Assembly (NCBI GenBank): GCA_013397455.1
Contig: VYZB01000534.1
Location: forward strand, 356,629-420,628
Direction of reading: 5' to 3'
Length of the DNA stretch: 64,000 bases
Source of the DNA: Crotophaga sulcirostris
Lineage: Eukaryota; Chordata; Aves; Cuculiformes; Crotophagidae
The notes under the pieces are model-generated. The model saw only the letters and a list, made by a program, of their open reading frames with translations. It was not told the DNA's origin and ran no database searches. A program made the position numbers and the translations under genes. This document shows, one piece after another, positions 41,251-53,400 of this stretch; position 1 is the first letter of the stretch, and each line of letters opens with the position of its first letter.

Positions 41251-44200
41251 TCTGCCGCTTGTTGACTTTTTTTTTGTATTTGCACTATTAAAATAAATTA
41301 GCAGCTGCGTTGTCTAGAGACCTGTTGGAGGTTTGTTGTTATTTTTTTGTTGTTCTTTTGTTTTGTGTTTTTTTCTTTTTTTTTTTTTTACTTCTGTTTC
41401 TTTTTTGTATCGACAAAAGGAAGGAGGCTTAAGTAGTGTCTGCAGTCTAAAAGCCAGAAAGAAAGAAAGATTTGTTGAAAGGTATTTTTAGCTGGAAACC
41501 TTGAAAAAGAATGGAAAACTTTATCTTGATAGACTTGGCAATGGATTTGCTCTTGCAAAGCCTTTATTTCATTTTTAAAGCCAGCCTGACTTAGTCATTT
41601 CAGCATAACCGAGAATGTGAATAATAAAGGCTCAGAAAGCAAATAAAAAGAAGCAATTTTTTTTTTTTTTTCTGAAAGATCTCTTCTAGGTTGCTTTTTT
41701 ATGACCATGTTCAAATGCTTTTCAGAGTTTATTACAACACGTACAGCCTTTCTGGCTTGGGGAGTGGAGGGAGCCTGTAGGGTCTGTGTTTTTGAAATGT
41801 ACTTACCTAGTGTGAGTTTGGTTAGCATATTGACAAATAAAGAATACCATTCTAAGAAAAAGTCACTTAAGTTGGGGGGGGAGATGAAAAAAATTGATTT
41901 GGACCCCAGTTGAAGAAGGTGCTTGTGCACTTTCCTAGTAAAGGGGCAGTAATACAGCAGAGATTCGAGCATTGTTTTTGTACTTGTTGATGTTTGTGAT
42001 CTTGCATCTTGTGTTTTGGGCCTGGCTGCTGCCACACAACCCTCCTTTCTGTCCTTATTCCTTCTGTGGGGAGGTCTGTGCCACATAACACATGATTTTT
42101 TTTCTGTTGAACTTTGAAATTATTGTGCTTCAGATGGCTTCCAGAAGTTATATACTTCACTGATTCAGGACTGGACTATACAAAAGAAATTACAGAAGTT
42201 GCATGGAAAGACTTTTTTTTTTTAAACAACAAAGATGTCTGTAAAATCAGTCTTCAAGGCAGCCACCTGTCTACACTGTTGAGGCTTTGCAAGGAGCTTT
42301 AAAATAGATACCAGCTTTAATCATCTTAGAATGTGCATCTACTTGAAACTTTTAATACAGTGCTCCTTTCAAGATGAAATTTTTTTGTCAATTGCTCTTT
42401 CTAACAAAGTTACCCAGCCGGGTAAATCTATAACAACTTCATTAGGAAGTATTCAGCATGGTTGCTTAATAGAAAATTAAATCCAAAACAGATCAGAAGA
42501 GAACTTACCTCTTCTTTCCTAAAGGATCTCCTTTATCTTATACTTATGTTCAAGAGATTCTGCAGGCACAGAACCTTGGCGGTGCTCTCCATCACTGGAG
42601 ACAGGTAGTAGGGAGGGGTTCTTGAGCCTTAGGAAGCCTCAGCCATGCCTTTTTCCTCCCCATGTGTGTTATGGTAACAGGCTGAACACTGAAGCTACAG
42701 CCTTGAGGTTTTTTTAATGCGTTGTTGCAAGACGCTTTTGATCTGCAACAAGCTGGGGTTAGGAGGGAGGGGGAAAAGAAGGGACTTGTGGAGTAGATGT
42801 AGTGTGAGTCCTTTGAAACTGGACACCTATTATATGTTTGTCAGGAAGTTGGTGGGATGAAGTGACCCAAGTGATCTCTTGAAGACTTGTGTCCTCTAAG
42901 CCGAGGAAAGCACGTACTCCTGTTATATGGTCACTGAACAAAGACGGTGTCCTAGGAACTTTCTCCAGAGAAATGTCTTTGACATTCCAAATCCTGATTT
43001 CTGGAGAAACTGATAATATTTTAATGCTTGTTTCTGTTATAAATAAATTAAAAATAAACAGAACATGCTATGTATTCACTGACCTTCAGAAAGTAGCATA
43101 TATTTTACTTCTTTCTAGACTGAATTAGTCTAGGAGTTAGGATTTGCATGCTTGGCCATGGGTATCTCCAAGTTAAACAAATGGTATTTGCATAGTTTCT
43201 TCATGCTGGTGGCAGTCTCTTGTGTTTGTCATGGCTTTGCACATGCAATAATAACACATTGGTAAGATGAGAGTTTGGGTTTATCATGAGACCAACTTGA
43301 ATAAGGGGAGTATTTATCAGCCCCTTAAAATAAGAGGTCAAGCACGTAACCACCTCATTCTCTGTAGAATGCTGTGCAGTGCTATCAACTTCTGTTGTGT
43401 TTCAGGCTTAATTTTAAAATGAAACCTGGCTTGTCATTCTCTGAAATCTTAAGAAAAATCTCTGAAACGCAATCCCAGTGGAAACAGATACAAACGGAAC
43501 AGTTTTAGGGATATATAAGCTGCTCTCCATGCCATTTTAGAGGAGACCCCATTCAGGCTGGTATGACTGATTTCTCATGGATGGAAGGAAAAATGAGTGG
43601 GAAAGAAAACTTTGCTATGGGGGTGCAGGATGAGAGAAATTTAGATACCTAATTCCCAAAGCTCAGTTTTCAGGAATGTAGGTGGTTTGGTGGGAGTTTT
43701 AAAGACTAAGGAAATTATGCTTTTGCTAATAATGTTCTCTAGGCAACTAGAATTCTATAATGTGGTGCTTTTTTCACATTTACATTAACACTCCTCAGAC
43801 TATGATTTTCTTTGATTATATTCACTGAAAATAGGGACTGTGTGTCACCCACCATTAGACATGAAGTTTGTACAAAACGGAGAGCAGGTCACTTTGCAAG
43901 TCCAATACCATCTTAAAGTTGAGGGCCTCTGTTTTTTTCCTGTGATGAATCTGGAGTAGAAATAATGCGTATATGAGGTCCAGATTTCTGAAGGACTTGA
44001 GATGCAGCTCGAGTTAGGATGCTTGCAGTTGTTGGGGGAGGAGGAGGAACTTCTGGCTTTGTCCATACCTGATTTCACACCTGTAGGAAGCTGCTCCCTT
44101 GCCTTTGTGTGCTCTGCTCTGATGGTCTGTGGGCAGCTTGGTGTGCACTGGACCTCTGCAAAAGGAGAGAGAATTTGATTGTGTGCTTGAAGCTATTCCT

Positions 44201-46669
44201 GCACCTATGTGCAGAGTGGTGTAGGCAGGCAGTAGTGAAGGCTGCTTGAGTCTTGGGAGAATGCAGCTCTCTTCTGTGATGTGTGTGTTTACATTTTGAT
44301 TATTTTTATTAGATACCTTAAAATATGATGCATGATTCTGGGTTAACTAACAAAAGATAAACTTTTCTTGTGTGGTGGGAAAAGGAAGGAAGGCAGCTGA
44401 GGGACTTCATTTAAACTTGAAAGTGTTCCTCAAAAGAGAAGTGGCTACCTAGAAGATGAAAAGTTGAATAAAGGAAGAAGCATTTCTCTTATGAAACATA
44501 TTTGATTTCTTTTTCCTTTCTTTAGCTCTCTCTAAATAGTCTTGCAATTTCTTTGAAATTAGTATTTCCTACATAAGTCTGATGATTTCTAATGTTTTGT
44601 GAAAGGCATTTAAATAAGTAATGAGAACATTTTTTCTTGAACTACTTAGTACTCAAGTTAAATGTTGATCACAGTAAAGCTCCAAATGAGATAAAATTTA
44701 GTCTTTAAATTGATTTTGGTTTAAAGCATGTTTGCCCTAGAGAGAGATGAGAATGTCTGAGGCTTTGTTGCTGCTGTTCCCCCCTGCCCCGTCTTTCTGG
44801 ACAAAATGGGAGAGGACTGAGAGAGGGGACAAGAGTAGAAACACAATATCTCCATCAGAAGAATTTCAGTAGTTTAATAGGCTTTACTAAAATCCTTTAT
44901 TGTTTTTATTACATGACTCATTCTTTGTGGCATTCCATTGGTAATGTATACAAAAGTGGGGCTTTTCATCACACTAACTCATGTTCATTCACGACTGCCT
45001 TGGGCACTCTTGAGTCAATGTGAGGGGCTGAGGAGCCTCAGGAGATGTGCATCTTTCTTACTGCAGTGAATGCTGAAAGCACATGGGTCAAGTAGGTTCT
45101 TAACTTGGACCTCTTGGTTTAATGTCCCAATTTAGGTAAGAGGAACCTGGGCTATAATGTATGCATATCTTATGTATTTTGCTCTTTGCTAGTGTATTGT
45201 GCAGTGGGAAGAATGACTGACCAGTATTGCAGAGCATAAAAATTGGAAAGAATGCTGCACCCCAGATACGTGAAATTAAAATGATTCTCATCAGAACAAA
45301 ATTGATGGGTTTAAATACCATTTAATCCATTTTAAGATAAAGAAACATTAGTTGGTACTATAGGTGTTGGTGTCCGGTTCAGTTGGATTCTCCTCCAGAC
45401 AGCTGTGAGGTGCACGGATGAGCTCTTGCATCATCAGCTGGACTTCACTATCTCTGTTGATACAGGTGGACTGAGCTCAGTGAATTACCACGTTTAAGCC
45501 TGCTTGTTGAGGCTGGATAACATATTAAACAGTTTCTCTTTAAAAGCATTGAAATAAAGTGTCATCATGTTTATGGAAAATAATGGTGTGAAAACTTAGT
45601 AGGTGCTAAATTAGGAACAGTTTTCCCTATGTAAATACATTTTTTTTGTTCCCCAGTGATGTAAATGGAGTAATGATGAAAGCATGGTAAAAAGCTGCAG
45701 TGATTAAAAGCTGAGTGAAGTAATTCACAGGACAGTCTGAAAACATTAAACAAATGGTCTTAGAAGTGACACACATTAAAATGTGTTACACCTGACTAAA
45801 AATAATGCCCTGCCTAAATAACCAGTGAAATAGCTAAAGAAATTGCAACTACCAGTAGTAGTGCACCAACTCAGAGCTATGGCCATGCTGGGAGTCAGGT
45901 TTAACTGCCATGAAGTGGTTGCAGAATATGGATTTAAGTTTCTGAGATAACTGGATGCCTTACGTAATCTGGTTACATTTGAAGATAATTATTAACTACT
46001 CCCTTTGCAATGGTATTCTTGAATTAAAGGGAGATTTGAGGTGGGAAAGGGAAGTAAATTCAGTGAAGTGTTTGTGCAAAGTGATTGAAATAGCAGGACT
46101 CTTGCTTTCAAAAACTGCTCTTTTGCCTAAATTTCATAAGCAATGGCTCAGAAACCGTTTGCACTTTAATTAAGAAGTAGTGTGGAGTGCTGCATAGTGA
46201 TATTACATGTTACTTCTTAATATTGCATATTAATGCATTATTGGTCCCATATGTAATTAGTTTCAAAGGTAAGACCTCATACGTTTAGCGTGCGGTCAGA
46301 CCTTGCAGATGAAGCATGCAACGCTTGCCTAATTGATACCAGGATAGCTGGCAACTGTTTGTAGTCTGTGGGGGGACATTGACCCCTACCTGATGTCCCT
46401 CTGGAAGTGACTGGCATTACATGGGTAGAACTGAGCTTTGCCACAGGACTGTGAATTCAGTGATCATTCTTACCTACTGTGTTCATGGAGACTTCCTCTC
46501 CTTCCCCACCTAGAGCATGTGCCGAAGTTTTAGTGTATCTGTCCCTGTTCTCATACACTGGTGAGGAACTACTGTGTTCCTCTGTACTCTACCAAGTCCC
46601 ACATGTTCCTGTGTGCTTTGCTGTTTCCCCTTTAGAGTTACAGTTTGATAAATTTAATGATTGGTGTTG

Positions 46670-47050
46670 GGGAGCAGCAATAGCAGGGCTGCTGCGCAAG
46701 GAGGGCCGCGGGTGGCCCCAGCACAGACGCGCCAGCCAGGGCATTGCTTGTGGGGTCTGAGTGCCAGAACCTCTACCAACCATCCCTGACCTGGCGAGCA
46801 ATCAGTGTGGTCCCTCCAGGAGGGCCAGTCAGGAGTGCGAAAGGATCCAGAGCCAGGATTCAAAGTGGGGCTGCAGCATAGGCCTGCCCGGGGTCAGGGC
46901 TGTAGGCAGGCACTGCAATGGCACAGCTTCATCAGGGACTGAAGGCCTTGGGCTGATCTTCTCTGCACTAGTAGTGGGTGGAGGTCCTGGCTGAAGCTGG
47001 TCAGGGCCAGGGAAGTCTACCAATGCTTTCAGGCCCTGACGAGTAGATCC
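46670..47050. other. Isolated GC-rich patch of unknown nature
   Basis: About 380 bp that is clearly richer in GC than its surroundings (gagggccgcgggtggcccca, ctgcccggggtcagggctgt, ggtcagggccagggaagtct). It could be a diverged repeat, an alternative first exon or an enhancer. No open frame with splice signals stands out, and no CR1 landmarks are present. Confidence 0.4.
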
Positions 47051-47956
47051 AAGTGCTGCCCTTGCTTTTCTTTGAGTATTTCACTAACTTTGATGTCTGC
47101 AATCTGATTTAAAACAAAGCAGATAAAGCCAAACCCACAAGCAGTGTTGGTTTAGCATGTAAAACTGAGATTCAGGAGCAATTGTTTAGACCTGCAGATG
47201 TCACATAGAAGTTTCATTCTTGGTGGTTTTCCCTTGGTACATCACGTCAGGTTTTACGCTAGTTGAAGGCATTACTTTATCTTTGGATATTTTGAAATAG
47301 TAAGAAGAACTGCTTGTGTCTGCAGTATCATTGCAGTGATCCAGGTGGACATGTATCTATCAGGGATACTGTGACTGTTTGAAACATTTTATATTAACTC
47401 TTAAGACAAAAGAATAAATTGGATTTTGGGGGAGTGTTTCTCTCTGTCTTTATGCTTCCCTTTTTATAGGCAATCTTGTTCAAGTCAATCCTGTGCATGT
47501 CTCTGCGAGCTGCCCCTGTTTGTGAAAGTATAGAAAACATATATAGTGATTATGCCTTAGCCCTTCCATATTTTTCCCCAACCTCTGTGCCCTCAGAGTT
47601 ACTGAGCTGTTGGCTTAAAAACTAAGTTCACATTACTGCTCTTAAAATCAAGGTAAAGTTAATTAGTGGGTCAGAAAACTAATTAATTAAACTAGGATTA
47701 AGGTCATAAATGTGTGTCTCTAACTGCATGTTTGGATGTAATTATATCTGGTTATCTTCAGGAGTTTCCGTTCCTTAAGGAAAGGCAATAGATTAAAAAT
47801 TTATTCCTGGAGTAATCTGCTGACTACTGAAGAACAGATCCGGCAGCTTTTCAATTTACCTTGTGCAGGAGCAGGGGAAAAACTGCTGGAAGTTTCTGGG
47901 ATTTCTGTCTTCAGAGGAGACTTCCCCATCTCTACCCTAATTCTTGGGGTAAAAAG

Positions 47957-48325
47957 AATCATAGAATCATAGAATTGCTTGGTTAGAAAAGACCTCTGAG
48001 ATCATCAAGTCCAACTGTACCTGTCCGCTACTAAACCCTATCCCTGAGCACCTCATCTACCTGTCTTTTAAACACCTCCAGGGATGGTGAATCAACCACC
48101 TCCCTGGGCAGCTGTGCTCTCCTGAGAACCTTTCAGTGAAGAAACTTTTCCAGATGTCCAGTCTGAACCTCCCCTGGTGCAACTTGAGGCCATTTGCTCC
48201 CATCCTGTCGCCTGTCATGTGGGAGAAGAGACCAACACCCACCTGGCTACAACCTCCTTTCAGGCAGTTGTAGACAGGGATAAGGTCTCCCCTCAGCCTC
48301 CTTTTCTCCAGGCTAAATTTCTGTA
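47957..48325 (-). mobile_element. CR1 LINE, 5'-truncated
   Basis: agaatcatagaatcatagaa (two terminal octamer copies), ggttagaaaagacctctgag, atcatcaagtccaactgtac, cctccctgggcagctgtgct, gtctgaacctcccctggtgc, and ctcccctcagcctccttttc. Minus orientation, the only clear CR1 between 41 and 64 kb. Confidence 0.9.
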
Positions 48326-50232
48326 CAGGAAAACTTTGTACTTTACTAAGTGCCTTCAAGAAGTAAAATCTGCAGCTTGACTGTCCATGCTATGTACTAC
48401 ATGCATTATTTACAAGCAGCATGTGCTTTAGTATGATTGTAACAGTTTCCACTAGCTGTGTGAGGAGGAGGATGTGTGTACTGAACCTGTCAGGTTTGGC
48501 ATGAAGGAATTGGGCAATTTTGCTTTTAACTCTGTTACCAGTCCTCTGACGAGTGTAGCAAGGCATGGAAAGTTTGGGAGCAGGCAAAGGAAGAACAGGG
48601 GAAAATGACGGTATGTTGACTAAAATAAAACAAAATTACTGTCTTTAAATTGGTAAGAAGATGCACCATGAAGTAATATTTGAAGAATGTTTTATCTGGA
48701 AATTCCCTCTTCTGTTGAAGAAGTAATGTAATAAGTGACAGAGCGAGTACTTAATCCTTTGTAGGTGATTCCTGGGAGATCTGCTACTAAATAATGTGAG
48801 CTGTGTTTTTTTGGCTGTTTGTTTTTAAATGGATAACACTTTTATCTCAAGCAAGCTTTTTCTTGGTGCTTACTTTCTGCAGGTGTAGAAAACTATCACC
48901 TTTAAATGCAACGTGAAGTGTCCCTGTTCGTATCATTCTTAATATTCGTGATCTCGAGTGATGCTTTTACTCAAGCTAGTCAGCAGCTAGAAACAGAGAT
49001 ATGCTAGGAACACTTGAGTGTGATGCTTGTAGGGTAAAATGGGAATCATGCAGCTCTTACTTAACCAAAAAGCATTAAATTTACCTGCAGAGATGTTCAT
49101 CTCTCCTGCTTGGCCTTGGCGTTTTCCAGATAGACTTGGAAAAGCTTCTTCAGGTCCCTTGTGCTTGGAAGTTTGGGCCATTTTTTTTGTTGCTAAGGTG
49201 CCCTCTGGAGGAGAGTGGAAACAAACCTGTTTCTGGATGTAGTGTAATTTCCTGAAGAAATCACACCTTGCTAGCCCGTTGCAGAATTCCCAAATACTGT
49301 TTATAAACTAAGTATTTGGAAAGCTCAAACTGTTCCCCTCATGTGGAGAAAATGTTTTATGGTTCATGGTGATGAAGTTGTAATTTCAAGAAGGAGGTAA
49401 TTTTTGTTTATGTAAAAGATTAAAACCACTGCGTTCTCTGGCATTTGTGTATGTAAATTAAGGAACCTGCAGGTGTTTAAGAACATGCTTGCTCTCTTAC
49501 TTGTGTGTACAAATAAGCCTGGTAATTAGTTCTATCTGGGCTAAGGGAACCATTGCCCCTTTCTTCTGCTCAGGGAGAGGGCAGCCCTGGAGGACCAGAG
49601 CGCTGTGTCAGAAAGCAAAGCATCTCTTCTTCCTGCCACATTTCCAGTGTCAAAGTTTCCTTCAGTTTATCTGCTTGTGAAAATTTCAAACTGTAATTTC
49701 AGCTCCCTGTGTCATGGGAATCATAAGATTTTTTTTTTATTATTGTTAATTTTTAACTTTCACAATATTTCACTTTTAGACAGTCCATGTTCTGGGGTGT
49801 TCTTCCACCTAGTTAAACTTGGTTTCAGAGTGCACTTTTAAGATTGACTTGTTCTGCTGGAAATATTAAGTGATACTAATATTTTTTACCTTTTTACCAT
49901 TGTTATTAAGATAATGTGTAATTTCATATTTGTATATTGTTTGGGGTTTTTTTGTGATTAGCTTCCTGACCTACAATATAAGCATTTTTAGAAACTGCAG
50001 AGGACTCTTGAAGTTTTTATTTTGGGTACAATACCATGGATGGCTTTTATGAACTTCATATCATACCATAAATGGCTATTATAAACTGCATATTTTTTTC
50101 TTCAAATAAAATCGAAGAATCGATAATCTGTGTATAATTGTCAGTCTTAACAGTATTCAAGCCTTTTCTTTCAAGTATAGAGGTTCTTTTCTTACATCTT
50201 GCAGAAAATTATTTTCTGTTTTTAAATTTCAG

Positions 50233-50431
50233 AAATCAACATACAGCATTTTCATGTCTGACTACTGGTATTGGAGGTTGATCCCGTGCAAAGAAACTGG
50301 AAGCTGCAACTGTTTTGCAACAGCAGACCGGTCTAATGAAGAGAAAGAAGAAGATACAAACCATCAGGTTGTGGTGTCGGATATCATGCAGCTTGTGCAA
50401 GATAAGCGGGAGATGCCAGAAAGCACAGCAG
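50233..50431 (+). CDS. MCF2L: MCF2L (DBS/OST) N-terminal coding exon
   Basis: Acceptor ttttaaatttcag, 21 nt of open leader, ATG at 50254, then 59 codons and one base of a split codon before GCAG|gtgaga. The frame reads MSDYWYWRLIPCKETGSCNC, FATADRSNEEKEEDTNHQVV, VSDIMQLVQDKREMPESTA. It parallels, residue by residue, the start of a known human MCF2L isoform (M.D.W....CK..GS ... RPNE..KEETDHQ..VSD..LVQD...P). Known role: MCF2L is a Dbl-family exchange factor for RhoA and Cdc42 with Sec14-like, spectrin-like, DH-PH and, in some forms, SH3 domains. The Sec14 and later exons are beyond the window. The leader is in frame and open, so an upstream start is not excluded, but the family points to 50254. 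MCF2L2 is the alternative paralogue; the neighbour ATP11A favours MCF2L. Confidence 0.85.
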
Positions 50432-53400
50432 GTGAGAAAAATATAGTATATTTTGAAAATTGTCCAGCTGGCTGCCAGACAGTGTTAAGAAGAGGACTGA
50501 TGGCTTTAAAAATTTTAGTAATGGTGTCTAATCACTAGCAATGAGAGTAGGGCAGGGAGCCCAAAAAAAGGAATAGCTGAATATTCACTTGGAGGAGGGT
50601 GATGCCACCATAAAAACAAATGTTTAGTAGCAGCCAGTGAAGAGAGAATACATTTACTCGGGAGGACTGATGCTTGTTATAAGAATTGAAAATAATTCCA
50701 TAAATTAATGGATTAGCAAAAAATAGTCACCCTGGAGAAACCTGACCTACCTTCCCATAGCTTTAAAATCATACTTAAGAGAAACTGCTGAGAAGCAAGT
50801 ACAAAATATCTCTGTGACTTGTCATATTGCTTTTGTTGCTGTGGTTCATAAGCAGAAAACCATAGTGAGTTTTAGTTTATAGTTAAAGGGAGTAAGAATT
50901 CATTTTTCCTGTACCATCTAATCTTATACTTACCCATGCAGGACATTGTTACGCTCATATATGAACTATTAACCTTTCCCTTGGTTCTAGTACAGATGGA
51001 CTATAATTCTATAATTTGATTAGCAGTTGCATCCGATAGTGATTGGTCTTTATTAACACATATTAATTTCATTTTGTTCAATACATTTTTAAAAAGCCAC
51101 CTAGGTAATTAAAAAATATCTACACATATTCATGCAAACTTCTCTAGGCTGGAAAGATGATCCAAAACCGGAAAGGTGGAATTCACTAAAATGAAGTTTT
51201 GCATTTAATATACAATGACAAGGCAGGATATGACTCCTCTGTAATAAAAGGAAAAAAGCTCATTCTTTTAACCTGAATGAGATAATAATGTTGGTGCTAC
51301 TACAGAATGATTCATGTTCTGCTGTGGCTTAACAGGAAGTAGTTATTACAGTAATAATTTTATTTGCATACTAGTGAGATCACAGCCAGAATGAGATTTC
51401 TGTTGAGGGCAACAAGGAAAGGTGCAAAAAAAACCCTGCAGAAATTCCAGAGGAGGATGTCAGGATTGTTTAAAGGTTTGCAAAATACAACTTCTGTGGA
51501 AATGAGGGTGTGTCTAAACTACAAGAGCAAACGTAAGGGGGAGCATACATCTTATGCCTTTGAAGTGGAGATCTTTGTAAGTTATGGAAGGAGGTGGACT
51601 TCTGCTTGTTTTATTCTTTTTTTGTTGTCCGTCTCTAATAAGAACAAGAAAATCTGAACTCGATTTCTGCAGAGAAGATTAAGAACTAATTGTGAGGATT
51701 GTTAAACAGACTTCTTAAAGAACTTGTGCTGTCTCTAGCCTCTTATTAATGAAATCTTCAGTGAAACAAACCACTGTTGGAGGTGAGCTAGTAGTACTTG
51801 GTTCCATCTCAGTGCTTTAAACTAGGCTAAGAGATTTCAAGGAGGTTTTTTTTTGGTATGGTGCTTCTGTGGTGAAAGAAGAAAGAAACAAGTCCTAGGA
51901 AAGCAAGCATGGAGTGTGAAGTCAGGGGAAAGGTAGTTCTATCTTGTGTCATCTGGCGGTTTTAAATGGGAAGTTGCACCTCTTCCTCTCCAGAAATTCA
52001 GGGGAGAATTGTGTTATGTTCAGACTAAGGTGCATGCGTGTTCTCTGTTGGCATAGCAGTGAATCCACAGTTGACTGGTTGATCTACAAAGGAAGCTTAG
52101 TAAGGTGTACAGATCAGAATGAAAGTGATGAAGGCACACCAGGAACTGAGTGTGTATGTGTACTTCGTAGGCATGGGACTGCCTGTAATTACCATAGCCA
52201 AGTATATGCATGTTATTTCACCTTTCAGCTGTGGCTGCTGTCCTTCTGTCCAAGTGAAATGAATACGAGGTTTAGTGAAAGTTCTGTACTAAGTTTCCTG
52301 GTCTGAAATGCACCAGGTTTTTCATTGAGGATTACACCTTGCCTGGCTTGACAGCTGAATTGCAACCCATTAATCAAAACTGAAAAGCACCTGATAATAC
52401 CGAAAAAAAGTAGGACATAGTTTTCAAAAAAATGTATGTTTGTTTTCTTTTGACTTGAAGCGAACAGTGTGTAGACTGGGAAAGGAGCTTTTCCAGAGCT
52501 AGGTAGGAGAAACTCAGATGCAGATAATTTTCTAGTAAAGTTATTAAACTTTAAATTCAGTATGAAAGCTCTTTCTATGTCACGACTAAAACTGTTGCTA
52601 GTATTGGGGTCTGAATGAATCACTGTGTTTGTGGCCATTTTATTTAGCCTTGATTTTTATCAAATTATTGCTTTTAACTGGTGAAATCTGCATGTTAATA
52701 TTTTCTGACTTTATTAAGGGACTGCTAAGAAGGATCTGCTCTGGTAAGAACTACAACTGTGTAACATGGTGAATATTTAAAATGGGCAATTTGTATTTGG
52801 GTATGGGGTGGGATGGGCAAGTTTTTGTTCTATTTCTATTACTTGTTCAAATATTTAAATTGGGATTTAGGCAAGTATTTTTGTGGGTGGTAAAGAAAAT
52901 CATCTGTGAAGCTAAAACTTAAGAGTCTTCTGGTGGGGAAAAAGCAGAAAGAGAAATGTTGCTGCAGAAAATAAACTCCAGCAGTTTTGTTGGAGTCTTT
53001 TTCCCTTTATTTTTGTCTTCTATAAGCAAATGTGAGGGGTCTTAGTCTCCCATGCAGGCTAATAATATTGTGGGATGGAGAGCATCTTGCTGCTCTTCTT
53101 AGTTATACCATATGTTGCTGCTGCTGAAGTTTGAATGCCTTTTTTCCCTCCCCCTCTGCAGCAACTCATCTGCTATGCTATTGATACCATATTAATAACA
53201 ATATTTTTACTGCAGTGTTTTGTAGAAGTTATAATTAAGATCAGGTCTTCGTTTTGTCTGTGACTTTTTACGCTTTTGCTTGAGAACATGTTGCATCTTG
53301 GAAGGCTTGAAAGCCTAGCTTGAAAGTGGTAGATGAAGCATGCAAAATTCAGCTTGAGGCAGAGAACAATGAAGACTGAAGCATCACAATGTCTGACCAA

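Larger units (their letters stand above)
41251..50232 (+). other. Presumed MCF2L 5' intron
   Basis: AT-rich sequence with poly-T tracts at 41341-41395, 41658-41674 and 42212-42223, one CR1 (47957-48325) and a GC-rich patch at about 46670-47050. No coding exon was supported. It is intron if the island at 40.5 kb is the MCF2L promoter, otherwise intergenic. Confidence 0.55.

Noticed and set aside
51364..51657. 97-codon ORF rich in basic residues, considered as the next MCF2L exon
   Set aside because: It does not resemble the expected DEIMxQDIVPL region and has no matching acceptor phase.
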